From the NCBI RefSeq assembly GCF_003350205.1, contig NZ_QLLC01000010.1, forward strand, positions 1 through 64,000: a DNA stretch of 64,000 nt. The letters run 5' to 3'. How positions within the stretch are numbered: the stretch's first letter is position 1; each line of letters begins with the position of its first letter. Below, in pieces: positions 56,339 to 63,439 of this stretch. Origin of the DNA: Brevundimonas bullata. GTDB lineage: Bacteria > Pseudomonadota > Alphaproteobacteria > Caulobacterales > Caulobacteraceae. The notes beneath the pieces are model-generated. The model had not been told where the DNA came from and did no database searches. It saw only the letters and a program-made list of their open reading frames with translations. Position numbers and translations under genes: made by a program.

Positions 56339-56372
56339 GCCCGCCGTGCCCGCAAGGGTCGGCGGGCTTTTT
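56339..56372 (+). terminator. intrinsic terminator after the small membrane protein pair
   Basis: GCCCGCCG (56339-56346) pairs with CGGCGGGC (56360-56367), with an inner CCC-GCAA-GGG, then TTTTT. Good terminator on the plus strand. Confidence 0.85.
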
Positions 56373-56399
56373 CTATGTCGGGACATCGGCGTCTGGCGG

Positions 56400-57119
56400 C
56401 TACTTCAGCCGGTAGCTGATGGTGGTCACGACGCGGACCTTCTTGTTCAGCGAGGTGGCCTCGTCGCCAGAGCCGTCGCGGGGCAGGATTTCGAACGAGC
56501 CCTGACCGGCTGACTTGATGGGGCCCAGAGGCGCGCCGGAGTCCTTGGCGAACTGGACGGCGCCGGTGCGGGCGGCGGCGGTGGCCTCGGCGATCATGGC
56601 GGGGCGCACGTCGTTCAGCCGTGTGAAGATGTAGGACGGACCCTGGAAGTCCTGCAGCACCACGCCCTGGCGCACCAGATCGTTGAGGTTGCGGGTGGTA
56701 GTCTGAACCCGGTCCACGTCATTGGTCCGCACGATGACCGTCTGGTTCAGGATGAAGCGGGGGCCGCCGGTCTGGCTGGCGTATTCGCGCGAACGGGTGT
56801 CGGCGACGCCCAGGGGGCCGAGATCGACCGAGGCGTCGGGATAGCCCTGGGCCTTCAGGAACTGACGCACGATGACCAGGTCGCCGTCGATGCGGGCCTG
56901 AACCTCGGACAGGACCTCGCCCGAGGCGGTGAAGCGGATCGGCAGGACGGCGAGGTCGGCCTTCACGTCCTTTTCTGCCAGGCCGCGCACGGTGACGGAG
57001 CGGTCGCCGGCGCGGGCGTTGACCACGCCCTGACCAATCAGGGCGCCGGCGCCGATCAGGCCGACAGCCAGTAGGCCGCCGATGACGGTGGCGGGGATCA
57101 GGCGGCTGTCGGTGGTCAT
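56400..57119 (-). CDS. SIMPL-domain periplasmic protein
   Basis: 239 residues from ATG 57119. One N-terminal membrane helix (ATVIGGLLAVGLIGAGALIG) then the SIMPL/DUF541 domain: SVTVRGLAEKDVKADLAVLPIRFTASGE near 40, TRSREYASQTGGPRFILNQTVIVRTNDVD near 112, and AMIAEATAAARTGAVQFAKDSG near 175. SIMPL proteins are periplasmic beta-alpha proteins of poorly known function (stress and signalling links). Overlaps an RHH gene by 4 nt (ATGA), so the two are translated together. Confidence 0.87.
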   Translation of the reverse strand: MTTDSRLIPATVIGGLLAVGLIGAGALIGQGVVNARAGDRSVTVRGLAEKDVKADLAVLPIRFTASGEVLSEVQARIDGDLVIVRQFLKAQGYPDASVDLGPLGVADTRSREYASQTGGPRFILNQTVIVRTNDVDRVQTTTRNLNDLVRQGVVLQDFQGPSYIFTRLNDVRPAMIAEATAAARTGAVQFAKDSGAPLGPIKSAGQGSFEILPRDGSGDEATSLNKKVRVVTTISYRLK

Positions 57120-57352
57120 GTCTCGGTTCCTGCAAAGCTGTGGTCGCCGCCGGCCCATTGCAGGGCCAGCACGCGGCAGGCCGAGGCGAGCGGGCGACGG
57201 CCGCGCCAGGCGTCGATGCGGATCAACAAGGCGGCGCGGCCAAGGTTCAGTTCAGCCCCGATAGCGTCCAGCACAGCCCAGAACTCCGGCTCCAGCGCCA
57301 CCGAGGTGGCGTGGCCGGACAGGAGGACCGAACGCTTGGCGAGGCTGCTCAC
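57116..57352 (-). CDS. ribbon-helix-helix DNA-binding protein
   Basis: 78 residues. RSVLLSGHATSVALEPEFWAVLDAIGAELNLGRAALLIRID matches the RHH_4 fold (KRSVTLSGHATSVSLEP...FW type), a small beta-ribbon DNA binder. The C-terminal WRGRRPLASACRVLALQWAGG is the second helix region. Translationally coupled to the SIMPL gene; a short spacing of 3 nt separates it from the upstream YbaY-like gene, so the three form one unit. Confidence 0.82.
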   Translation of the reverse strand: MSSLAKRSVLLSGHATSVALEPEFWAVLDAIGAELNLGRAALLIRIDAWRGRRPLASACRVLALQWAGGDHSFAGTET

Positions 57353-57355
57353 GGT

Positions 57356-57766
57356 TTAGCGGACGCCGACCATGATGATGTCGGCCTTGTTCGGCGCGCC
57401 ATTGGTCAGGACCGAATGGCGGGTGTCGGTGGTGAAGCGCAGGGCGCCGGCGGGATCGCGGATTTCGGCGCGGACGGCATAGGTGTGGCGAGCGTCAATC
57501 TGACTGTTGGGCACCGACAGGGTGACGGCGTAGGGCGGGCCGCGGCCGTCGAGCGGCTGGCTGGTCTGGGCCATAACGCGGGCGGGGGCGTCCATCAGGC
57601 TGACGTCCTCGACCTTGACGGTCAGCACATGGCCCGGCGTCAGCATGATGCGCTCGCGATAGGCGGCGGTGACGTCGACCTGGGTCGAGGCGCTCTCGGC
57701 GTCCGGCATGCTGGAGCAGGCGGCGACGACGAGGGCGAGCGGGGCGATCAGCGGAAGGAAGCGCAT
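57356..57766 (-). CDS. YbaY-family lipoprotein
   Basis: 136 residues with a lipobox (LALVVAACSS, Cys at about 17). The mature domain (VTAAYRERIMLTPGHVLTVKVEDVSLMDAPARVMA ... GRGPPYAVTLSVPNSQIDARHTYAVRAEI ... LRFTTDTRHSVLTNG) matches the YbaY family of small outer-membrane lipoproteins. First gene of the YbaY-RHH-SIMPL unit on the minus strand. Confidence 0.85.
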   Translation of the reverse strand: MRFLPLIAPLALVVAACSSMPDAESASTQVDVTAAYRERIMLTPGHVLTVKVEDVSLMDAPARVMAQTSQPLDGRGPPYAVTLSVPNSQIDARHTYAVRAEIRDPAGALRFTTDTRHSVLTNGAPNKADIIMVGVR

Positions 57767-57908
57767 GACGAAGGGTCCTTTGAGGGGGATAGCTTAGCAG
57801 AACGCTCCATGAAGGCAGAAGGCTGCAAGATCATGGCGGCGCTGTACGAAAACCGATGATAACGGGGTTCCGGTTTCGTTTCCGTCGAGTCGCCCTGAGG
57901 CCCTGCCC

Positions 57909-58829
57909 GTGACCCAGTCTGTAAAAGCTCCGCTGTCTCCCGCCGCCCTCGCCATCGGCGGGATCGGGGTCTGCGCCCTGATCTGGGGCACGACCTGGTA
58001 CGCCATCACCTTTCAGCTGGGTGCGGTCGATCCGGTGGTGTCGGTGGTGCTGCGCTTCGCCATCGCGGCGGCGGTGCTGGCTCTGGCGGTCAAGGCGACG
58101 GGCGGAAAGCTGGCCATGACGCGGCCGCAGCACCTGGCGGCCATGGGGCAGGGGCTGTTCTCCTTCGCCATCAGCTACGCCTTTGTCTATGCGTCCGAGG
58201 AGAAGATCGCCTCGGCCGTGGTGGCGGTGATCTTTGCGGCCCTGGCCTTCCTCAACCTGATCCTGTTCCGCGTGGTCTCGAAGCAGAAGGCGGCGTCGGC
58301 CGCCTGGCTGGGCGCGGGCATGGGGGTGATCGGAGTGGCCGTCCTGTCAGGCGGCGAGGTCATGGGGGCGGGACTGGGCCTGCACGCGGTCGAGGGCGTG
58401 ACCTTCGCCGTGATCGCGGTCGTGGCCTCGGCCTTCGGCAACTGGTTCGCGTGGAAGGGGCAGCAGGCGGGCGCGCAGGTCCTGTCTGGCACAGCCTGGG
58501 CCATGGCCTACGGCACGGGGGCGCTGGCGCTCTATGGCCTGGCGACGGGTGTGTCGTGGTCGGTGGCGTGGAGCCCGGCCTATGTCATCTCGCTGCTGTA
58601 TCTGTCGCTGTTTGGCTCGGTGGTCGCGTTCGGGCTGTATTTCACCATCGCCCGTCTGCGAGGCTTTGCCCTGGCCAGCTATGTCTCGGCCCTGACGCCG
58701 CCGATCGCCATGCTGGTGTCGGTGCTCTTCGAGGGCGCGCGGTTCGGCATGATCGCCTTTGTCGGCCTGGCGCTGGTGCTGGCGGGGCAGTTGTTCCTGA
58801 TCCGGGCGCCGAAACGGTCGGCGGCTTGA
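57909..58829 (+). CDS. EamA-family (DMT) transporter
   Basis: 306 residues with ten membrane helices. Two EamA repeats: GICALIWGTTWYAITFQLGAVDPVVSVVLRF at the start and a second beginning near 140 (AVIAVVASAFGNWFAWKGQQAGA). Members export metabolites such as amino acids or purines; the substrate is unknown. Start from GTG at 57909. Confidence 0.9.
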   Translation: MTQSVKAPLSPAALAIGGIGVCALIWGTTWYAITFQLGAVDPVVSVVLRFAIAAAVLALAVKATGGKLAMTRPQHLAAMGQGLFSFAISYAFVYASEEKIASAVVAVIFAALAFLNLILFRVVSKQKAASAAWLGAGMGVIGVAVLSGGEVMGAGLGLHAVEGVTFAVIAVVASAFGNWFAWKGQQAGAQVLSGTAWAMAYGTGALALYGLATGVSWSVAWSPAYVISLLYLSLFGSVVAFGLYFTIARLRGFALASYVSALTPPIAMLVSVLFEGARFGMIAFVGLALVLAGQLFLIRAPKRSAA

Positions 58830-58963
58830 TGGCGGAAGCGGCGGCTGCGGGACGGCCGCCAAACGCCTGCACCTGGAAAAGTCGATAGGCCCGCATTGGG
58901 GCGAAGCGCCCGCAGTTCAGGTCCCGGTTGGCGCCCGAAGATGGCGGGACGCGGTTCGAGACC

Positions 58964-59089
58964 ATGGCTGCGGATCGCTTCTGGATGGCGCACGCCGTCG
59001 TAGCGGGCGTCATTCTGTTTGGGCTGCAACGGCCCATCAAACGAGCCTTGGCGAAGGCTGCCGCAGAATCCTCACAGCAAGGCTCCTGA
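58964..59089 (+). CDS. possible short membrane peptide gene
   Basis: 41 codons: a single hydrophobic stretch (MAHAVVAGVILFGLQ) followed by basic/Ala-rich PIKRALAKAAAESS. No strong ribosome-binding site and no recognised family, so it may be a chance ORF. Confidence 0.25.
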   Translation: MAADRFWMAHAVVAGVILFGLQRPIKRALAKAAAESSQQGS

Positions 59090-59150
59090 GCCGCCTTGGC
59101 GGGTAGGGCGGTGTTCGCTGGCTCCACGAGAGGTGACGACCCCTCTGGCG

Positions 59151-59180
59151 TTGACTTTAGTGCGTAGGCTTATAATAAGC
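59151..59180 (+). promoter_or_regulatory. MarR gene promoter with palindromic operator
   Basis: TTGACTT (59151-59157), a 10-nt spacer and GCTTATAA (59168-59175, containing TATAAT at 59171-59176) form a Caulobacter-type promoter. The -10 lies inside the palindrome GCTTA-TAA-TAAGC (59168-59180), and a second partial copy, CCTTATTATG (59183-59192), reaches the start codon at 59190. This is a typical autoregulatory arrangement for MarR proteins. Confidence 0.6.
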
Positions 59181-59189
59181 TGCCTTATT

Positions 59190-59720
59190 ATGTTTCTTCA
59201 GGCCAAACACCACGCCGTTCTAGCGAAAGCTCGGCAGCAAGACGTGCCAACGGGCGGCTTGAACGCCTGCTTCGAGGTTCTTTCCCTGGCTGCGGCCATT
59301 GATCAGGATTGTGCCTCCCGCCTTGGGTCTCACGGGCTGTCCGAAGCCCGTTTCGTGCTCCTCTGCATCCTGGAGGGGCGAGGCGAGGCGGCTGCGCCCC
59401 ATGTGCTCGCCCAGCAACTCGGGGTGAGCCGCGCCACCGTCACCGGACTGCTCGATGGACTGGAGCGGGACGGTCTGGTCCGCCGAGCCCCTGATCCCCA
59501 AGACCGTCGCAGCCTGCAGGTGTGGCTCACGCCGCGCGGCGAGGCTGCGGCCAGGGCGGTTTTCGTTGAACACGCCGCATGGATCGACGCCCTGTTCGGC
59601 GACATCGACCCAGGCGAACGCGAGAGCCTCGCCCGGCTTCTTCACAAGATCTGGCTGCGCACAGACGCTGGACGTCGAACTGAGCGCCTTTCAAATTCCA
59701 ACGTCGAGGACCCTGGCTGA
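59190..59720 (+). CDS. MarR-family transcriptional regulator
   Basis: 176 residues from ATG 59190. The winged-helix core is SEARFVLLCILEGRGEAAAPHVLAQQLGVSRATVTGLLDGLERDGLVRRAPDPQDRRSLQVWLTPRGEAAAR, with the DNA-contacting DPQDRRS wing. It stops 1 nt before the next ATG (TGATG overlap), so it is coupled to a conserved hypothetical gene and an SH3-domain gene. Probably senses a small molecule and controls this unit. Confidence 0.9.
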   Translation: MFLQAKHHAVLAKARQQDVPTGGLNACFEVLSLAAAIDQDCASRLGSHGLSEARFVLLCILEGRGEAAAPHVLAQQLGVSRATVTGLLDGLERDGLVRRAPDPQDRRSLQVWLTPRGEAAARAVFVEHAAWIDALFGDIDPGERESLARLLHKIWLRTDAGRRTERLSNSNVEDPG

Positions 59721-60061
59721 TGTCGCTGTATCTGGCTGAACTCTACTCGCCCAAACCTGCCTGGCTGGCGCTTGATGCGAGCCAGCGCGCGGCCTTCTTC
59801 GCTTTGGTCGGCGGAGGAATGGAGGCTTTGGCCGCGATGGGGGTCGAAGTCCTGGCCATAGGCGCGCGCGATGCAGGGAAGATCCATGCCGCTACCCATG
59901 CCTTCTTCGCCCTCTGGCGTTTCCCGGATGAGGCGGCCTTGGACGCCCTGCTTGCAGGAATCGCCGCCACCGGCTGGCATGACTATTTCGACACGATCAA
60001 CGCCGCAGGCGCCGACGTCGGGTTCGAGGCCCATCTGGCGCAACTGGCCGCTCTGTCCTGA
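59720..60061 (+). CDS. conserved hypothetical protein (DUF6616-like)
   Basis: 113 residues, compact alpha/beta: YLAELYSPKPAWLALDASQRAAFFALVGGGMEALAAMGVEVLAIG ... HAATHAFFALWRFPDEAALDALLAGIAATGWHDYFDTINAAG. Dimeric ferredoxin-like small proteins of the DUF6616 type look like this; the family call is tentative. Overlaps the MarR stop, and is followed after 28 nt by an SH3-domain gene. Confidence 0.7.
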   Translation: MSLYLAELYSPKPAWLALDASQRAAFFALVGGGMEALAAMGVEVLAIGARDAGKIHAATHAFFALWRFPDEAALDALLAGIAATGWHDYFDTINAAGADVGFEAHLAQLAALS

Positions 60062-60089
60062 GGTCGCCGAAATTCAGCGAGAGGAAGAC

Positions 60090-60479
60090 GTGACGCACGA
60101 TCAGAGCTACATCGTCATTCAGCCGCATGTCAGCGAAGTCCCCGCGCCGTTGGCCCTGAAGAAGGGAGACCGGGTTTCGGTCGGCGCGCTTTACGACGGT
60201 CCCGAAGGCTGGCCTGACTGGTATCTCTGTTCGGCTCCGGGCCAGGAACCGGGCTACGTGCCGGGGAAAATCCTTGATCGCCATGCAGACGGCTCGGCCA
60301 CGATGCTGGAGGATTTCACCAACCGGGAGCTCACTGTCCTGGAAGGCGAAGAACTGCGTGGACAGCGTCAGTTGAACGGCTGGCTATGGGCCGTTCGCAT
60401 TCCTGACGGCGCAACAGGATGGGCGCCTCTCGACAACATTCGCGTGAACCGCCCGGATTTCCAGTCGCGGAAATCCTGA
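60090..60479 (+). CDS. SH3-domain small-molecule-binding-like protein
   Basis: 129 residues from GTG 60090 (no ATG is available nearby). Two SH3-like beta segments: LKKGDRVSVGALYDGPEGWPDWYLCSAPGQEPGYVPGKIL near 21-60 and LRGQRQLNGWLWAVRIPDGATGWAPLDNIRV near 92-122. The domain arrangement resembles soluble bacterial SH3 proteins found with MarR-type loci. Last gene of the MarR unit; function unknown. Confidence 0.72.
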   Translation: MTHDQSYIVIQPHVSEVPAPLALKKGDRVSVGALYDGPEGWPDWYLCSAPGQEPGYVPGKILDRHADGSATMLEDFTNRELTVLEGEELRGQRQLNGWLWAVRIPDGATGWAPLDNIRVNRPDFQSRKS

Positions 60480-60518
60480 AGCGGCGATGCGACGCGGCGT
60501 GCAGGAATGCGCCTCGCC

Positions 60519-61067
60519 CTAGCGGTTGTTGTTCAGCAAGTTGGTCTTGGCGACGACCAGGGATGCAATGCTGCGCATCACTTGATCGGGTGGATCGTCT
60601 TTATGGACTGCCAGGACGTGGGCTTCCAGTGATCCGAGACTGTCGAACTGTCGGTGCAGCGAGGTGATCGCCGCAGGATCAGCCATGGTTTCGCCGCCGC
60701 GTTGCCGGCAGCGGCGTATGGCCGTATCGAGCGGCGGTCTAAGAACGACATAGTGGATGGGAACCTGCAGCCTCTGGAAGGCTGACAGGAACCAGGGGCC
60801 GATGATTCCGTCGAGAATGACGAAATACCCGCCCTCGGCATAGGCGGAGGCCGCGCGCGACAGGACATCCATCACCACGCGGTTCTGGGTGTCCGATTCC
60901 GGCAGATGGGGCGGGACGGCGCCGTTTCCGATGGAGCGCCAGAAGTCGTCCGCGTGAAGATGAACCTTCGACGAGCCCGATATTCGTGCAAGAGCGGCGG
61001 CGACTGTGGTTTTTCCGGCTCCTGGCGGCCCGGTCAGGATCAGTATTTCGCCTTTGCACCCAAGCAT
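60519..61067 (-). CDS. P-loop kinase-like ATPase (chloramphenicol-phosphotransferase-like fold)
   Basis: 182 residues from ATG 61067. Walker A LTGPPGAGKTTVAAALARISG near 12, a lid-like ADDFWRSIGNGAVPPHLPESDTQNRVVM segment near 40, ILDGIIGPWF near 83, and a RPPLDTAIRRCRQRGGE arginine-rich segment near 110. Small kinases that phosphorylate antibiotics or nucleosides have this layout, but the substrate cannot be predicted. Convergent with the SH3-domain gene (39 nt between stops). Confidence 0.8.
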   Translation of the reverse strand: MLGCKGEILILTGPPGAGKTTVAAALARISGSSKVHLHADDFWRSIGNGAVPPHLPESDTQNRVVMDVLSRAASAYAEGGYFVILDGIIGPWFLSAFQRLQVPIHYVVLRPPLDTAIRRCRQRGGETMADPAAITSLHRQFDSLGSLEAHVLAVHKDDPPDQVMRSIASLVVAKTNLLNNNR

Positions 61068-61105
61068 GGGGGCTCCTTGTCCTTGGCGCAGCCTTGACCG
61101 CGCGG

Positions 61106-62169
61106 CTAGGCCGCCTTGCGCCGCGTTGACCCTTTTTCGATTCTGAGCCCCTTCAGGTCGCGCAACCAGAGCTGGCCGCACGCAGCGGAAATGTCGCGCC
61201 CTTGCGTGTCGCGGACGACCACGGGGACGCCGGCGCGCTCAAGCGTCCTGCGGAACATTACCAGACTATGGTCGGGCGTGCGGTCGAGGGCGATGCCTTC
61301 AACGGGGTTCCAGCGCATCAGATTCACCCTCGCCCTCTGGCCGGCCATCATCTCGGCGAGGCGTCGTGCATCGGACTGCGTATCATTGATGCCGGGCAGG
61401 ATCAGATAGACGAAGGTGACAGTGCGGTTGTGCCGTTCGGCCCAGGACAGGGCTCGAGCGACGACCTCGCCGATGTCGTGCTTGCGCGCACCGGGGATCA
61501 GGCGGTCCCGGATATCCTGCGTCGTGGCGTGCAGGGATATGGTCAGGTTCAAGCCCAGATGTTCTTCACGCAGCCGGGCCAGAGCCTTGGGAACGCCAAT
61601 CGTCGAGATCGTGATGCCTGTGGTGGGGAAATCGTAGCCGCGCCGGTCCCGCAGGATGCGGATCGCCCTGATAACCTGCTCATAGTTATTGAGCGGTTCG
61701 CCGATGCCCATGAAGACGATGCGTCTGACCTTCGGGCCCAGTTGCACGACCTGTTCGACGATCTCGCCCGCCGAGAGGTTTTCATCAAACCGGCCTGACC
61801 GGAGGCGCAGAACTGACAGGCGAATGCGCACCCGACCTGAGAGGAGACGCAGGCGGTATGCCCGTCGTGACACCGGATCAGGACGCTCTCGACCGCATAG
61901 CCGTCGGGCAGTCCGAAGAGGATTTTCTGCGATTGGCCGCCGCGATCCTGTGTGAGGCGCTTCAGTCTTCGCAATCGCAGGCCTGAGGCGTCCGCCCAGA
62001 GTCTTAGAGACCTCGGCAGGTCCGCGTGAGGGGAGAAGAGCGCCCGATAGGATGGGCGACCTTGAACGCCGCTGTTCAGGGAGTCGAACTCGGTCGCCGT
62101 GAGATCGAGGGCGAGACGGGTCGGCGAGATCGATGAAGCCACCAGGGACGGCTCGAGGTGGTCAGGCAT
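61106..62169 (-). pseudogene. RlmN/Cfr-like radical SAM rRNA methyltransferase, frameshifted
   Basis: Two overlapping frames together make one RlmN-family protein. The first, from ATG 62169, holds a divergent N-terminus and the cluster motif [19 protein letters not shown]. The second continues [59 protein letters not shown] and the methyl-transfer Cys in AACGQLW. They join if one base is restored near 61796 (GGTCAGGCCGG|TTTGATGAA). The N-terminus is shorter than that of canonical RlmN and lacks its HhH-like region, so a Cfr-like or other A2503-type enzyme is possible. Frameshift could be real, an assembly error, or a recoding site. Confidence 0.75.
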
Positions 62170-62213
62170 TTTCGCGTTCCAAGACAGCAGGCGCCGTCAC
62201 ACTGATGGACAAC

Positions 62214-62251
62214 GATTGGTTTATAACCAACGCGACGGTTATAAATCAATC
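62214..62251 (-). promoter_or_regulatory. TetR-type operator enclosing the RlmN/Cfr-like gene promoter
   Basis: GATTGGTTTATAACC (62214-62228) and GGTTATAAATCAATC (62237-62251) match at 14 of 15 positions as inverted arms around an 8-nt centre. On the minus strand the -35 TTGATT (62249-62244), 18-nt spacer and -10 TATAAA (62225-62220) of the RlmN/Cfr-like gene lie inside it. Core is TAACC-N8-GGTTA, shared with a second site at 62977. Confidence 0.75.
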
Positions 62252-62280
62252 CCGGCAGCGACAGGGCTGACGGCAAGCGT

Positions 62281-62859
62281 CTAGTCGAAGGCGTGGCCGG
62301 GGTAGAGTAGAGTGAGAAGGTCGCGTGTGGCGGCCGTCATATGGGCGGACAGATCGCCGTGCGGCTCGACGAGCCACTGCATGCAGGACCCTTGCATGAC
62401 CGTCTGCACCAGACTGGCGGTTCTGGCGGTTCTGGCGGGATCGTGCGGACTTGCCGGCAACCGGCTTTCGACAGCCTGCATGGCCAGTCGATTGCGTTCG
62501 GCGGCGAGGTCTTGAAGATCCGGTTCGGAGATGTCGGACAGGAGAAGAAGCAGATAGCGCTCCGTTCCGCCGCCGCCGCCCATCCCAGCGATGAGGTCCT
62601 TCAGCATCGACCACAGAGGGTCGAGGCCAGTTTCCGGGGACAGTCCCCCAAAATAGTCGCGGACCGCCTGGGTCATGCGCTCCATGACCTTGCGGTGCAG
62701 CGTCGCCTTGTCGGTAAAACGCTGGATGAGTGCGGCTCGCGACAGGCCCACAGCGACCGCGACATCGGTCAGGGTGAACGAGACCGGCCCCTTGTCCAGG
62801 ATGACCTGGAGAGCGGTGTCGAGGACGGTCTCATCGCTCTGGCGTTTGGGGCGCGGCAT
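62281..62859 (-). CDS. TetR-family transcriptional regulator
   Basis: 192 residues from ATG 62859. N-terminal helix-turn-helix: DETVLDTALQVILDKGPVSFTLTDVAVAVGLSRAALIQRFTDKATLHRKVM, the standard TetR fold. C-terminal ligand-binding domain is helical (TERYLLLLLSDISEPDLQDLAAERNRLAMQAVESRL) and unassigned. It lies between two TAACC-N8-GGTTA sites, the nearer of which overlaps the promoter of the downstream RlmN/Cfr-like gene on the same strand; likely a repressor of that gene and of itself. Confidence 0.92.
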   Translation of the reverse strand: MPRPKRQSDETVLDTALQVILDKGPVSFTLTDVAVAVGLSRAALIQRFTDKATLHRKVMERMTQAVRDYFGGLSPETGLDPLWSMLKDLIAGMGGGGGTERYLLLLLSDISEPDLQDLAAERNRLAMQAVESRLPASPHDPARTARTASLVQTVMQGSCMQWLVEPHGDLSAHMTAATRDLLTLLYPGHAFD

Positions 62860-62976
62860 GGGCGGTTCTCGTTCTGGCGGCGAGCGGATGCGGCGTCGTT
62901 CCAAGCCTTTCGGCTGATCGCCTTCTCACCCGATATTTCTATTGCCGAGCTATACCAGCATCTGACCACCTTTTGG

Positions 62977-62994
62977 TAACCTGCGAGAAGGTTA
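62977..62994 (-). promoter_or_regulatory. second TAACC-N8-GGTTA palindrome upstream of tetR
   Basis: TAACCTGCGAGAAGGTTA has TAACC (62977-62981) and GGTTA (62990-62994) with an 8-nt centre, the same half-sites and spacing as the operator at 62214-62251. It lies about 118 nt upstream of the tetR ATG, so it may be the autoregulatory site. Confidence 0.5.
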
Positions 62995-63076
62995 TGAGCT
63001 GGTGAGACGGCCTGATCGGATCCGAGCGCCCGCCGAGGTCGGCGCTTTCGTCCAGATCGTCGACGGTGGCGGCGGT

Positions 63077-63418
63077 TTAGCCGAACACGGGCGTTCCCGT
63101 CGCCTGGCGACTGATCATCCCGACCAAGCAAAGCGCAAAGACCACCGCCGCCATCAGTCCAGCTGTCGAGAGCAGCCCCGCAAGGCGGCGCAGGGAGCGT
63201 TGAAGCGGCGGGGGCGAGGTCGTCGAGGCCGCCAGCGCCCGTGAGAGCTCCAGGCCGACGCCCCCGACCAGCGCCGCCGTCAGTGCGAACAGAGCCGCCA
63301 CGACGGCTGTCACCAGATAGGTCGAGGTCAGCGCCACAAGGTCGTAGATCAGCACCAGTGCATTGAGACCGCCCAAGAGGGCGGCGAGGCTGAACAGAAT
63401 AAAGACAATGCGCGACAT
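63077..63418 (-). CDS. small membrane protein
   Basis: 113 residues with three hydrophobic segments (about 4-28, 36-58, 88-105; VFILFSLAALLGGLNALVLIY, VTAVVAALFALTAALVGGV, LMAAVVFALCLVGM). No family recognised. It lies between tetR and a methyltransferase on the same strand (21 nt from the latter), so it may belong to that transcript. Confidence 0.7.
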   Translation of the reverse strand: MSRIVFILFSLAALLGGLNALVLIYDLVALTSTYLVTAVVAALFALTAALVGGVGLELSRALAASTTSPPPLQRSLRRLAGLLSTAGLMAAVVFALCLVGMISRQATGTPVFG

Positions 63419-63439
63419 GACGTCTCCGACGGCGTCGGT

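Larger units (their letters stand above)
58830..59189. other. 360-nt region before the MarR-family gene
   Basis: Apart from one short ORF (58964-59089, listed) and the MarR promoter (59151-59180), I see no structure. The sequence has lower GC bias in its last 40 nt (TTATAATAAG), suggesting a junction with a more recently acquired segment. Confidence 0.4.

Noticed and set aside
61549..62169. Reading the first half of the RlmN/Cfr-like locus as a complete 206-residue gene.
   Set aside because: After the Cys cluster the frame becomes Ser/Arg-rich nonsense, while the true continuation is in the next frame.
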